64,000 nucleotides of DNA from Bubalus kerabau (taxonomy: Eukaryota > Chordata > Mammalia > Artiodactyla > Bovidae): NCBI RefSeq assembly GCF_029407905.1, contig NC_073625.1, forward strand, positions 170,644,240 to 170,708,239. Reading direction: 5' to 3'. The notes under the pieces are model-generated. The model ran no database searches and was not told the origin of the DNA. It worked only from the letters and a program-made list of their open reading frames with translations. Below are positions 44,990 to 57,058 of this stretch, piece after piece. The translations under genes and the position numbers were made by a program. Position 1 is the stretch's first letter. The number at the start of each line of letters is the position of its first letter.

Positions 44990-45630
44990 GGGACTTCCCT
45001 GGTAGTTCAACAAAGGTCTGTCTAGTCAAAGCTATGGTTTTTCCAGTAGTCATATAAAGATGTGAGAGTTGGACTATAAAGAAAGCTGAGCACCAAAGAA
45101 TTGATACTTTTGAATGGTGGTGTTGGAGAAGACTCTTGGGAGTCCCTTCGACTGTAAGGAGATCCAACCAGTCCATCCTAAAGGAAATCAGTCCTGAATA
45201 TTCATTGGAAGGACTGATGTTGAAGCTGAAACACCAATACTTTGGCCACCTGATGCGAAGAGCTGACTCATTTGAAAATACCCTGATGCTGGGAAAGATT
45301 GAAGGTGGGAGGAGAAGGGGACAACAGAGGATGAGATGGTTGGATCGCATCAAATAAACTCTGGGAGTTGGTAATGGACAGGGAGGCCTGGCGTGCTGCA
45401 GTCCATGGGGTTGCAAAGAGTCAGACATGACTGAACAACTGAACTGAACTGGTGGTTCAGTGGTTAAGAATCTGCCTTCCAATGCAGGAGATGTGGGTTC
45501 AATACCTGGTTGTGGAACTAAGATCCCAAATCTGTGAGGCAACTAAACTCCTGAGCCACAACTAGAGAATTCCACATTCCCCAAAGAAGACCAAGAGCAG
45601 CCAAAAAATGGAAGGAAAAAAAAAAAAAGA
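44990..45630 (+). mobile_element. CHR-2-type SINE interrupted by BovB
   Basis: The head ggggacttccctggtagttc (44990-45009) and the rest from ggtggttcagtggttaagaa (45451) through ggttcaatacctggttg and gagccacaactagag, to gcagccaaaaaatgg and an A-rich tail at 45606-45630, are one SINE split by the BovB at 45010-45448. Confidence 0.9.
45010..45448 (+). mobile_element. BovB LINE 3' fragment inside a SINE
   Basis: Starts at acaaaggtctgtctagtcaa and ends gaactgaa. A 73-codon frame at 45136-45357 shows LKLKHQYFGHLMRR and QQRMRWLD. TSD ctggtRgttca at 44999-45009 and 45449-45459 (one mismatch), taken from the SINE head. Confidence 0.95.
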
Positions 45631-45809
45631 AAACTGGGAAAACTGAGATAGAACTATCATTATTTTTCTAATTGTCCTCTGATTGAGTACCTAGTACGTA
45701 TAGAGAAAGTACCATGTAGGTAGTCGCCTCTAAATAGTGTATTTTATTTAATCCTAACAACAATTTGTTAGATAGGTAATAGACTATATTAACTTGAGAG
45801 CAAAGAAAC

Positions 45810-45955
45810 TTACTTTTTAAAAAATTTATTTATTTTAATTGGAGGCTAATTACTTTATAATATTGTAGTGGTTTTGCCATACATTGACATGAATCAGCCA
45901 TGGGTGTACATGTGTTCCTCTTCCTGAACCCCTCTCCCACCTCCCTCCCCATCTT
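45810..45955 (-). mobile_element. L1 3' end fragment
   Basis: aaaaaatttatttattttaa, then ggaggctaattactttataa, gtggttttgccatacattga and tgaacccctctcccacctcc are the minus strand of an artiodactyl L1 3' UTR, older than the 44-kb copy. Confidence 0.85.
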
Positions 45956-46423
45956 TAGAAAAAGTTGTCTAGCTTGCCCAAGACTGTCCATCTGGTAGAT
46001 GGTAGAACCAAGATGATTTTCATGTTTGTCTCACTTTAAATCTATTGTTATTATTCCTGTCCAATGAAGTAGGACTTAAAGACATAAAACTAGAGTGGAC
46101 ATTTTAAATGGAGAAGCTATATTACAATTAGAGCATGGAACACTCACTTCTATTGCCTATTTGTGCATAAAAGGAAGCTAGTCATACTCTCCTCCAGGCA
46201 CAGATTTTCACCCCGCTGCTTCCCATGCCAAGATTTATGCTTAGACAAAAGAAAGTGTGGTTCTCCCGCTGCCAGCTGATGAATAGCCCTCTGGGAGAGC
46301 AGCATCAGCTGCTTGGAGAATTACCAATATATTAAAATGACATCCCTGATCTTTCTAAATCCATGCCCCTTCCAAAGATGCACATCGGCAAGATAGTTTT
46401 CTCTTTCTTTTTGAGGATTCTTT
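45956..46423. other. No recognised feature
   Basis: Unassigned. Confidence 0.45.
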
Positions 46424-46436
46424 ATAATTTTTTAAT

Positions 46437-46645
46437 TTTGTTGTTTAGTTGCTAAGTTGTGTCTGACTCTTTTGTGACCCCATGGACTGCAGCCATCCAG
46501 GCTCCTCTATCCATGGGATTTTCCAAGCAAGAATACTGGAGTGGGTTGCCAGTTCCTTCTCCAATGGATCTTCCTGACCTAGGGGTTGAACCTGAGTCTC
46601 CTGCATTGGCAGGCAAATTCTTTTCCACTGAACCTTTGGGGGAGC
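46437..46645 (-). mobile_element. Bov-tA SINE
   Basis: Minus-strand Bov-tA, complete body and degenerate head. Flanks ataattttttaat (46424-46436) and ataatttttaat (46646-46657) differ by one T and are the likely TSD. Confidence 0.92.
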
Positions 46646-46657
46646 ATAATTTTTAAT

Positions 46658-47576
46658 AACATAACACATATGAATTAAGACTATCCCATTTCTCACATTC
46701 TGTATCATGCACCCTGTACTCAGAGTGGTTACACAGATGGGGAAGGGATGCCTCAGGGATACTAGGAGACTGGCAAATGGAAAACTGGAAAAAGAGGACA
46801 GGAGAGAATCTGTAGCCCTTTGAACCCAGGCTGGGGAGCCTGGAATTTGTCTGATAGGCAGCCAGAAGACACCAAATTTATTGGATAGGAGGATAACATT
46901 ATCCAGAGGATGCCACAAAATCCTACATGTAGTCACGAATACAAATAAGTAATCTGTCCTTATTCCAAGCCCATATTACAGTTGAATAGAAAATTAGACC
47001 AAAATTTTTAATTTAAAAAGCATCAGATATAATACTATTTATTTGATCTTGGGCAAAATACTTAAATAAGATGCTAGTGATCAAGTTTTTTCATCTTAAA
47101 CACATACACACAAGACTGATAAAGCCTATATCCTATGCTCTAGAGGTATTGTGGACAAAGTGAAATAAGGAATGTGAAAATATATATAAAACTAATTTAT
47201 AAGCAGTAAGGCTACAAAAAGGCAATTATCTCATACTACATTTTAAAATTAGGGGTGAAATGGGAAAATACAGACTCAAACCAGTAACACAAAATCTCAA
47301 ATCTGCAGAAAGATTGTGATTCACTATGCTTGACATTGAAAGATAGTTAGAGAAGGTTTATTACTTTTCACAACTGGGACGGTCTTCTTTATATCCAGCT
47401 GGATTCCTGAGTTCTACAGTAACGTTCTCCCTTCTGTCAAACTGCAAATCGTTATCATTTTGTCTATAATAAGGTCTCATATTCTTGAATAATTTTTAAT
47501 GACTTTATGCTTTGTGGTCTAAATTATTCTAGTTACTTTGGTCTTTTCTCTGAATACAATATTCTGCCTTTATAAT
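46658..47576. other. No recognised feature
   Basis: Unassigned. A 163-codon minus frame (46445-46936) spans this and the SINE and is rejected as coding. Confidence 0.45.
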
Positions 47577-47775
47577 TTGCCTAACGGCTCAGATAGTAAA
47601 GAATCTTCTGCAATGCAGGAAGTGCAGGTTCCATCCCTGGGTCAGGAAGATACCCTGGAGAAGGGAATGGCTACCCACTCCAGTACTCTTGCCTGGAGAA
47701 TCCCATGGGCATTGGAGCCTGGGCTATAGTCCATGGGGTTGCACAGAGTCGGACACGACTGAGTGACTAAGCATA
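47577..47775 (+). mobile_element. Bov-tA SINE
   Basis: Degenerate head (cctaacggctcagatagtaa), B box ggttccatccctgggtcagg, Bov-A body to cggacacgactgagtgac. Confidence 0.92.
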
Positions 47776-48442
47776 CAATCCAAAGTTAGGGGAAAAAATG
47801 GATCCCATGACCACTTTTTAAAAAGAAAGGAAGGCTGTTTGGTGATCTCGCCAAAGCAGGTACATTTTGATTAAAGGCAGATAAAGCATATGCTGTTTTT
47901 CTGATTAATAATAATGGACAGAATTGATATATTACTTAGCAATTTTATATAACCACCAAATATTTAAATATTCCATGCGGGCTCTTTAAGGACTTTGGTG
48001 ATGGAAGGAAGAGGGCAGGGGGACAAGAACCTCTCCACTGAGGGCTTCAGTGAGTGTTTCCTGTACCATCATAACCACCTCCTCAGTCATGGGATGGAGC
48101 CCAGAATCTGTAACAAGCTTCATCTACTTTTCAACCAAATTTTTAATTTGTTTGTGCCTGAGGGATTATGTGTCACATTTTCTTTCAGGTTTCTCTGTTA
48201 TTCTGCCCTTCTGCCTTTAGCTTTAAATATTAAATTACTTTCGTACAATGTGTCCTTTATTTTGCCCTAAATTTGTCTTCTGTGTGTTTCACACTGCACT
48301 TCACATAACCCTCTGCTTTTACTATTAATAACCACGCTAAAGTTAAAATAAGAGCATCATTAATCCTTGTCCAGAGTCAGGGAGTCTGAGTGCAGTCAGT
48401 TGATCTCCCCCAAGTACAGGGTGGAAGGCTGTCCCATTTTAT
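47776..48442. other. No recognised feature
   Basis: Unassigned AT-rich sequence. The 91-codon frame 47995-48270 shows no family resemblance. Confidence 0.45.
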
Positions 48443-49040
48443 AGGCAAGAATACTGGAGCAGGTTGCCATTCCCTTCTCCAGGGGACCTTCCTGACCCAA
48501 AGAGCATACCCACGTCTCTTGTATCACCTTCATCGGCAGGAGGATTCTTTACCACCAGCATCACCTTGTTGTTGTCACTCAGTTGCTCAGTTGTATCCAA
48601 CTCTTCGCAGCCCCATGGACTGCTGTGTGCCAGGCTTCCCAGTCCTTCACTATCTCCCAGAGTTTGCTCAAACTCATGTCCATTGAGTCAGTGATGCCAC
48701 CCAACCCTTTCATCCTCTGTCATCCCCTTCTCCTCCTGCTTTCAATCTTTCCCAGCATCAGGGTCTTTTCCAATGAATTGGCTCTTCGCATCAGATGGTC
48801 AAAGTATTGGAGTTTCAGTTTCAGCATCAGGCCTTCCAATGAATATTCAGGGTTGATTTCTTTTAGGATTGACTGCTTTGATCTCTTTGCTCTTCAAGAG
48901 ACTCTCAAGAGTCTTCTCCAACACCACAGTTCAAAAGCATCAATTCTTTGGCCCTCAGCCTTCTTTATGTTCCAAATCTCACATCTGTACATGACTACGG
49001 GAAAAACCATAGCTTTGATCCGGCGCCACCTAGAAAGCCC
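48443..49040 (-). mobile_element. Bov-tA SINE interrupted by BovB
   Basis: 48443-48565 holds the Bov-A body and tRNA-like part (ggcaagaatactggagcagg; aggattctttaccaccagc). The last part of the head, gccacctagaaagccc, reappears at 49025-49040. Joined, they read like the other minus-strand Bov-tA copies, so the BovB at 48566-49022 lies within the head. Confidence 0.82.
48566..49022 (-). mobile_element. BovB LINE 3' fragment inside a SINE
   Basis: Minus-strand BovB 3' end from ttgttgttgtcactcagttg to ccatagctttgatc. The flanking gcatcacc (48558-48565) and gcgccacc (49023-49030) agree at 6 of 8 positions and correspond to the same SINE head sequence, consistent with a decayed TSD. Confidence 0.92.
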
Positions 49041-49042
49041 TT

Positions 49043-49318
49043 AAAATTAAAGTCAGAATGTAATCCAATAAAGCTAGTGGCTTTATAAGAAAAAGAAGAG
49101 ACACCAGGGGAAGGGGTGCACAGAGAAAAGGCCGTATGAGGACACACAGAGAAGATTGATATCTGCAAGCCTAGAAAAAAGGCCTTGGGAAAAGCCAAAC
49201 CTGCTGACGCCTTAACTTTAGACCTCCAGCCTCCAGAATGGTGAAAAAAGGAGTGCCTGCTGTTTGAGTCACCTGGTCTCTGGTATTTTGTCCTGGCTGT
49301 CATAACAGACTAACACAG
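49043..49318 (+). mobile_element. MaLR-type LTR fragment
   Basis: ccgtatgaggacacacagag, then aacctgctgacgccttaact, cctccagcctccagaatggt and a final taacagactaacacagc follow the 3' half of MST/MLT1-type LTRs. No internal sequence or second LTR seen. Confidence 0.65.
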
Positions 49319-49319
49319 C

Positions 49320-50414
49320 AAGTAGCCAACTCATTGCTCAAAATTGCTGGGAACTTTTGTCTTTTACTTAGGAACTAAAATATATAGGACCTAAAATGAG
49401 ATTGCAGGCTTTAAGACTGGACCACCCAAAGCAAGCTGTTTAAAATGTCCAAGTCCATCAATAAGAGAGGACTGATTGGAACACTATTACTTAGTCCTGT
49501 TATGAATATTAAATGAAATAATAAATGTAGAAATATTTATTAACCACAATCCCCAGAAGCAGAAAACAATTATTCAATATATGAGGCCTATTGTCACTAG
49601 ACTGGATAAAAGCAGAAAAGTCAATTCCCCTATGCTGATTCCTATCTTTGCAAGACTTTTAAAATTCAAAGTGGGAGAAAATTCCAGCCTTGAACTGCTA
49701 GTTCTCTCTGTCATGAAATATTAGAACAAATTTATGAAAGTTTGGAACCCTCCTGAGTAGTGGTATAAATTGGTGGGATTTGGCATTTTCTAATTTTTTA
49801 AATTAAAGTTAACCTGTGAAATTTTCAAAGATTAATAAAGAGAGTTATCAATCATGTGGAAGCTTTTATGATCAAATTACCAGGTGACATGTTATAAAGA
49901 CACTCAGAGTGTTCTCCTGAAGTCCGTGTCATGCTTCAAAGGGGGCTCTGCAATACCTCACTTACACACATCCTGTTTTGTCACCTATTGTCACTCTCAC
50001 AGTGAAAGCAAAAGGGTCAATATCAGAACAACAGCTAGAACCTGAAATTTGAGAATTCTGGGCGCGAATGTGAGGCCATAGGAATACAAAATGAGAAAAA
50101 GAAAAGATTCTGCTTTGGGCAAAAACTTATCCAAGCATCTTGGAATTCTGAACAGGGCCTGTTTAGTGCTAAGTGAATTGGGTCTCAAATCAATGTCCTA
50201 ATTTACATAAAAGAAATAAAGCAGAAAAACAAGAGCATATAAATTTAAAGGGTAAAACTGCACAGCATCTCATGTATTCAAATAAGAGCACTTACTTAGA
50301 TATATTTTGGAGACATCAATTTACTCAATTTTTTACCAACTGTTTAGGAATCTCTGTTTGCAATTATGCTCACCACTATCCTTGTCCTGTGTCTGCTGCA
50401 TTGTGAATTTAAGA
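49320..50414. other. No recognised feature
   Basis: About 1.1 kb unassigned. Confidence 0.45.
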
Positions 50415-50640
50415 GTTTGGCATTTGTATCAGAGTCTGGGTTCAAATTAGCCAACCACCATTTGTCAGCTGTGTGGCCTTGAGCAAGTCATTTAAGTCCT
50501 TCATCACTCAGTCTACCACCTATGAAATGAGCATAAATACCATACCATCACAAACATTGCCTCATTTATGCTAAGTATACTGAGCACATTGACTACATGA
50601 CAAATGCTTAGTAACTACTAGAGATTACTATTATTGTGAA
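50415..50640 (+). mobile_element. MIR SINE
   Basis: gagtctgggttcaaattagc, then cagctgtgtggccttgagca and agtcatttaagtccttcatc are a fairly well preserved MIR. The 3' part reaches aaatgcttagtaact. Confidence 0.8.
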
Positions 50641-52071
50641 ACACTGTCACACTCACATCTCTGTCTTAATCTTATCACTTCACTTCTGTATGGTTCTCAT
50701 AGACACAGGATCCTTTTTCTGAACATATCTTTGACTCCCTCTACCTTTTTGATTTCAATATATAGTCTCATATTAGGAAGGAAATTTATCTTGCCATGTG
50801 GACATTCTGAATGCTACTCTTCGTTACCAAAAGTGCTTAAATAATGAAGCATTTTGGTTAATAAAGGATTTGGCTAACCTAAAGGAAATAGTGTGCTACC
50901 CATGTCTGAATGATTAGAATTCAGTAACAAACAAAACTTGAATTCTGATTTGGGGATTTACAAGGTACTCAGTATCTTGAAGTATTCAAAATAGCATAGA
51001 GAAAAAGAATACTAAAGCTAAAGTGAAGATAAATAGAGTCTTTTTTTTTTTTTTTTTGGAAATTTAAGATTACTTGCAGCTAAGTTCATTTGGATTTGTA
51101 ATAGGTTATTTTGTCATATCATCCTTCACTGTGTCTCTTTTCTTGAATAAAGTACCTTTTTTCCATTGGTGCATGCTAATTCAGAGGTAAAACATCTGCG
51201 ATCAGCTTTTGTCTTGCTGACATATTTTTTAATCTTCCTCCTCATGAATGTGCTATGGTACAATCAACGTCAGAATCTTCAGGGACTGACAGTAGCTATT
51301 TCTGAAGACTATCATTAATTTTCAAGAAACTCATGACAAACGTGTAGAAAGAGTGGCATTTTGCAAATAATGTATTGTCCTCTTTAATATAGAAGTGACC
51401 TCTATATACCCAAGGGTCCCAGTTCTTCAAATAAGCTTCTCTCCATTCTTGAGAGTTGGGCATTTTATCAAATTAACCAAGAAATTGATTGATTCAATGT
51501 TTAAAGTGATAAAAATTTTATCTGCCAGCTTTGTTTTTTATTTGTAAATGTTTGGAAGATAATTTTTAGTCCCCCTTTTCTTCAAAAAGAACTGATACTT
51601 CAAAGCTTCTATGAAATTGCAAGAAATTGTTTTTATGTAACACCAATATTTCCAGTCCATAAAAATCACTATAGTCCAATTATTTAAAATTCATAATTGG
51701 TTATTTTAGATTACATAATTTCCTGATATGTTTAACCACTTCAAATAGCTTGACTAGTGTTATTCAATTCAATATATAAAATCTTTCATACAATTAAATT
51801 TGATTCTGGCTTATTGTATTGGCTTCAGCGCCTGGTTAAGTGAATTTTTGCCTCGTACTAATAACAAATGAACTACTTTAATGATGACTTAATGGACTTC
51901 AGTGATTTTTAAATCTTGACTTTATTTTGGTTTTATTATGCAAAAATATTTCCCTCTTGCTAAAATATCTTTATTTTAATTGTTTAAGTCATACCTGTAT
52001 GTATGATCTAATCAACTTTAAAATTCTTAAAATTCACTTCTTACAGTTAATAGCTTTAGGGGTTAGTACAC
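50641..52071. other. No recognised feature; poly(T) at 51043-51058
   Basis: About 1.4 kb, AT-rich, no nameable repeat and no plausible coding frame. Confidence 0.45.
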
Positions 52072-52275
52072 AGGGGGCTTAGTGGTAAAGAATCTGCCTG
52101 CCAAGCATGCAACTTTGGGTTAATCCCTGGGTTGGGAAGATCCCCTGGAGAAGAAAATGGCAATCCACTCCATTATTCTTGCCTGGAAAATCCCAAGGAC
52201 AGAAGAGTCTGGCAGGCTGCAGTCCATCAAAAAAGAGTTGGACACCACTTACCGACTAAACAACAACAACAACAA
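52072..52275 (+). mobile_element. Bov-tA SINE with (CAA)n tail
   Basis: Head shortened (gggggcttagtggtaaag), B-box region with gggttaatccctgggttggg, Bov-A body to ggacaccacttaccgac, then caacaacaacaacaa. Confidence 0.9.
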
Positions 52276-53104
52276 TTTCATAGGTAAAGTTGAGGGTCTA
52301 AAAATATTCTGATAAAAATCAGCAAAAAGAACTACTAATTTGCAATCTGAAGCTATCTTTATGTGACAGGTTGTGGGGGGAGGGGTGGAAGGAAGGGTTG
52401 CCTAGGATACAGAATATAGGATGCAAAGAAAAATAAGGCTGCCTTCTGTAAGCAACTAACAACAGAAAAAAGAGACTCCATATTTTAGCATGACAGCTTT
52501 TATAATGCTAAGTGAAAATGGCATTAAAACTGCAGTAAAATATAGGACCATCTTGAAGACAGCGGACTTTGAGTTGGCACTCCTGAAGGAAATTGCCTCA
52601 AAATACTTTTTCCTGCAAATGAGAAGATCAGGAGACCCTCTAGAACAGCAAGAGGGCATGGGGGAACAAAACTGATAGAATTAGCGCTAACAGAGGAAAG
52701 GGAACAAGAAGAGTGCTTTTTGAGAAACCAGTAGAACAAGCTGAATACGGTGAAGACATGACCCCTACCCACCCCAGTGTTCTTTGGCTGCACACAGAGA
52801 TTAGAAGAGTCTTACTGCACACTCTGATTTCTCTGTGTATTGATTGGCTAAGATGAATTTTTTAGATAATAAACTAACCTTTCTCTCTCTTCAACCCAGA
52901 GTATACAGTAAGGATACTTCTGGTAGAATTGTGGAAAAAATTTTCCAGATTCACCATGAGAAACTAAACAGTTTAGCATTTAGAATGCCAAACTGCCTTG
53001 CCCACCCTGGCGACCTGTTTCTCTGATCCCTCAGGTCTCATTCTGATTATCTTGCCTAGCCTTAGTCTTTGTTCTTACACAGAATAGCATGCCAATACCA
53101 GTTA
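52276..53104. other. No recognised feature
   Basis: Unassigned. Short frames at 52456-52822 on both strands overlap each other and have no family resemblance. Confidence 0.4.
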
Positions 53105-53115
53105 CATGTATTCTG

Positions 53116-53822
53116 TTCAGTTCAGTTCAGTCACTCAGTCATGTCCGACTCTTTGCAACCCCATGAATCGCAGCATGCCAGGCCTCCCTGTCCATCACCA
53201 ACTCCCGGAGTTCACCCAGACTCAAGTCCATCGAGTCAGTGATGCCATCCAGCCATCTCATCCTCTGTTGTCCTCTTCTCCTCCTGCCCCCAATCCCTCT
53301 CAGCATCAGAGTCTTTTCCAATGAGTCAACTCTTTGCATGAGGTGGCCAAAGTACTGGAGTTTCAGCTTCAGCATCATTCCCTCCAAAGAAATCCCAGGG
53401 CTGATCTCCTTCAGAATGGACTGGTTGGATCTCCTTGCAGTCCAAGGGACTCTCAAGAGTCTTCTCCAACACCACAATTCAAAAGTATCAATTCTTCTGC
53501 GCTCAGCCTTCTTCACAGTCCAACTCTCACATCCATACATGACCACAGGAAAAACCATAGCCTTGACCAGACGGACCTTTGCTGGCAAAGTAATGTCTCT
53601 GCTTTTGAACATGCTATCTAGGTTGGTCATAACTTTCCTTCCAAGGAGTAAGCGTCTTTTAATTTCATGGCTGCAGTCACCATCTGCAGTGATTTTGGAG
53701 CTGAAAAAAATAAAGTCTGACACTGTTTCCACTGTTTCCCCAACTATTTCCCATGAAGTGATGGGACCGGATGCCATGATCTTCGTTTTCTGAATGTTGA
53801 GGTTTAAGCCAACTTTTTAAGC
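53116..53822 (-). mobile_element. BovB LINE 3' fragment with perfect 11-bp TSD
   Basis: Minus strand, 5'-truncated just after the YADD region, with an (aactg)n tail at 53116-53131. The repeat catgtattctg is identical at 53105-53115 and 53823-53833. Confidence 0.96.
53139..53777 (-). pseudogene. BovB polyprotein C-terminal region, open 212 codons
   Basis: Uninterrupted frame for the region after the RT core: MASGPITSWEIVGETVETVS, LPAKVRLVKAMVFPVVMYG, CWRRLLRVPWTARRSNQS and MRWLDGITDSMDLSL. No RT catalytic motifs and no start of its own, so it is a dead fragment. The lack of stops suggests a comparatively recent insertion, which agrees with the perfect TSD. Confidence 0.88.
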
Positions 53823-53833
53823 CATGTATTCTG

Positions 53834-54245
53834 AGATGGCGGCAAAGTCCAAAAGGCTTTATTCAGACAGCATAAATAACATTGGTTATTGGTTAGACCA
53901 CCAGCTGGGATCTCTGGGACTGACAGACAGAGCCTTCCATTCTGCTCCACATGGACCTATCCTTATAGTTACTCAGGCTTCCTCACAGTATGGCTGCTGG
54001 GATCCGAAAAGTAGGAAGTAGGAAGCCCACATTTCTCTTAAGACTTGGCCTCAGAAGACCTAAAATGCCACTTAGGCTACATTCTATTAATCAGAGCAGT
54101 CAGAGGGCCAACCCCAAACTATAGAAAACAAACAAACAAAAAAATGCTTTCAACTTTTGGATGGAGACATAACATGCATATACAGAGACAGAAGGAACTG
54201 ACTGAAGCCATCTTTGGAGACTACCACACAGATTTAATTTGATTC
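53834..54245. mobile_element. Unclassified ancient interspersed repeat (possibly LTR-like)
   Basis: Runs such as ccattctgctccacatgg, caggcttcctcacagtatgg, cttggcctcagaagacc and acattctattaatcagagca follow a pattern I recall from old mammalian LTR-type repeats, but I cannot name the family. Confidence 0.35.
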
Positions 54246-55903
54246 CACTTCTGAGCAGGTTAAGAAAAAGCAGAAGAAAGCTTTCAGAATTGCCCTACAC
54301 TGTAATAGTGCTGTAAATCCCAAATCAACATAGTAAGTCTCTCTCTGTGTAGTGTTCTCCTTTGTGTAAGCAAAGGGAATTTTTTTTAATTAAATTTAGT
54401 TCTTAGAACTAGAAAAATTGTACACTTTCTTTGTTTTAATTGTATTATTTTGAGCAACTAAAACATTTAAAATATTACTATGTAAAATGTTAGATTTTTT
54501 TTTCTTTTCTTAGTGTTACCATATCTACCAATAATTTTGTTGAGTGGAAATCATTTTCAGGGATTTATGTTAAAAATAAATAAATTTAGGCTAAAAAAAA
54601 AAGGAATCTTCAAAGGCAACAGAAGTTGCCAGAAAAGCTAATTCTAAGAGGAAAAATACTATTATGATAGACACTAAATGATAATGAAGAGTAACAGCTA
54701 AATATTTAACATTTTAGGCACACTTTGAGATTAAAAAAAAAAAAAATGTCTTTGAGCTAACAAAGAACTACCAAACAAAAGGTTGACAGAAAAAAAAAAA
54801 AAAAAAAACTGAGGCAAAATTTAGTAAAATACGGCATTTCAGAGAGAATCTTGCTGTTGAAAAATAATTGAAGATTGTTTACCCATTTGAAGATCATTCT
54901 TTTATTTACCCAAAATGAAATATGGATTTAACATATGTCAACTCCCAAATCTGTTGAATTAAATATGCCCAGAAATCTACTGAAGAAATTAGAAAGATTC
55001 TGAACTATTTGTCTTATTTATTAGTATGACAGTCTGACACCACACATCTCCAACTGGAATAAAACTGAAATCCCACATACCAATGTGCCAGACTGAGAAA
55101 CATATGGCACTCTCCAATAACTAAAGCCTGGATATTTGTAGGTGTTGAAAATCTATTTGGGGGCCTCCTTATAGCTTATGAGAAAAAGCATTGTATGTTT
55201 ACTTTCAGGAGTGTTACTTAGAATTAATTTTAGATTTTATTTACAGCAGAGAGGAAAAAGTATTACCTTTATTCATGAAACGTGGGGATTCTATGGAGAC
55301 AGGAGGGAATTCTTTTAATACATTTCTTTAGAAAGGGATGACAACTCAGAAAGAACACTTTGTGGGGTTTTTAAATATTTAATATGCCACTGCTGCTTTG
55401 CAGCTTGAGAAAAACTTGTGGTTCTTTACTGGCAAATATTTCAGAGCTTATCTCAACTTGTATGGAATTTTTTTAAATGTTTAATAGTTCTAAAATGTAA
55501 AGCTAGTGGAAAAAGCAATAGCTTAGGGCAACAAGGTAATTCTTTCTTTGCAAAATTAAAAAAATATATTCAAGTTTCAAGCTCATACATTTTCACAGTT
55601 GTATAAAAATGTCCTTGTAATTAGGATTTTCATTCATTATCTTTTAATTAATATTGTTGATTCTTCATTGTACATGAATTATTTGAAGTGTTTGGGTCAG
55701 TTAGATAAGCATGTACACCCTCTTAATAGTGAATAATTTAGCAGATAGACCAGATATTAGACCAAAGATATACAGATGAGTCTTATTTCCTTGGGAAGAC
55801 AGAGTATTATATTGGGATGGAAACAGCTAATTTTAGTAGGGTGATTGCAGAAATATATATATTTTTAAACTGCTGGAAAGTCTCTCTTAATGGAACCTAC
55901 TAC
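54246..55903. other. No recognised feature; poly(A) runs
   Basis: About 1.65 kb, very AT-rich, with A runs at 54592-54602, 54733-54746 and 54789-54808. No element could be attached to them. Confidence 0.45.
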
Positions 55904-55910
55904 GGATTTG

Positions 55911-56302
55911 GAGCCGAAGAATTGATGCTTTTGAAATGTGGTGTTGGAGAAGACTCTTGAGAGCTCCTTGGACTGCAAGGAAGTCAAACCAATCAACCAG
56001 TCAATCCTAAAGGAAATCAGTCCTAAATATTCATTGGAAGAACTGATGCTGAAGTTGAAACTCCTGATAAGAAGAACTGACTCCTTGGGAAAGAACCTGA
56101 TGGTGGGAAAGATTGAAGGCAGGAGGAGAAGGGGACGACAGAGGATGAGATGATTGGATGGCATCACTGATTCAATGGACAAGAGTTTGATTCTTGTCCG
56201 ACTCCTATCTGGGACTTGGTGATGGACAGGGAAGCCTGGCATGCTGCAGTCCATGGGGTCGCAAAGAGTCAGACATGACTGAGCAACTGAACTGAATTGA
56301 AT
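55911..56302 (+). mobile_element. BovB LINE 3' fragment
   Basis: From gagccgaagaattgatgctt to gaactgaattgaa, with small indels. A 7-bp repeat ggatttg at 55904-55910 and 56303-56309 is the likely TSD. Confidence 0.93.
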
Positions 56303-56364
56303 GGATTTGTAATCATATAGATTATTAACCTCATAAAGTTAAGTTACTATTAGAATATTGTGTA

Positions 56365-56412
56365 CTGGGTTAATCATCTATACTCCAATACAAAATAAAA
56401 AGTTAAAAAAAA
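56365..56412 (+). mobile_element. Possible L1 3' end
   Basis: taatcatctatactccaata followed by caaaataaaaagttaaaaaa resembles artiodactyl L1 termini. Short. Confidence 0.4.
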
Positions 56413-56423
56413 ATAATGTATAT

Positions 56424-56613
56424 TGAGACTTTCCTGGTGGTCTAGTGGTTAAGACTTCATCTACCAATGCAGGGGGTGTGGGTTCGATCCCTGGTTGGGG
56501 AGCTAAGATCCCATATACCTCCTAGCCAAAAGTCAAAACACAAAACAAAAGTAGTATTGTGATAAAATCAATAAAGACTTCAAAATGATCTACATCAAAA
56601 GAATTGTTAAAAA
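56424..56613 (+). mobile_element. CHR-2-type SINE
   Basis: gagactttcctggtggtcta head, agtggttaagacttcatcta A-box region, ggttcgatccctggttgggg B box, and the same 3' variant (tcaataaagacttcaaaatg) as the copy at 1200. Confidence 0.92.
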
Positions 56614-56756
56614 ATTAAGTATAGTTTAAAACAATAAAATAAAATAATATGTATTGCCTGGAAGAGAGAGAATATTATCTATTTATTTTTGATCCTTTAC
56701 ATGTTTTTACATATTAAATTATTTATTTATTTTTTGTGTAATCCCTGAGTACTGTC

Positions 56757-56955
56757 TGGCTTCCTTTGTGGCTCAGCTGGTAAAGAATCCACCTGCAATG
56801 TGGGAGGCTTGGGTTCGACCCCTGGGTTGGGAAGATCCCCTGGAGACGGGAAAGGCTACCCACCCCAGTATTCTAGGCTGGAGGATTCCATGGACAGTAT
56901 AGTCCATGGGGTTGCAAAGAGTTGGACATGACTGAGCGAGTTTCACTTTATTCAG
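56757..56955 (+). mobile_element. Bov-tA SINE
   Basis: ctggcttcctttgtggctca head, B box ggttcgacccctgggttggg, Bov-A body with a 12-13 base deletion after catggacag. Ends tgagcgagtttcacttta. Confidence 0.93.
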
Positions 56956-57058
56956 TTTTCCATGTACTGTCAGAAAAGATTATCATGACAACTGGTAATA
57001 AAAGACATACTATAAGAAAATTCTTAAGCTATAATGTATCTTTAAAGTTAAATATTTA

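Noticed and set aside
46445..46936. 163-codon minus-strand open frame
   Set aside because: Half of it lies in a Bov-tA SINE and the rest has no family resemblance.
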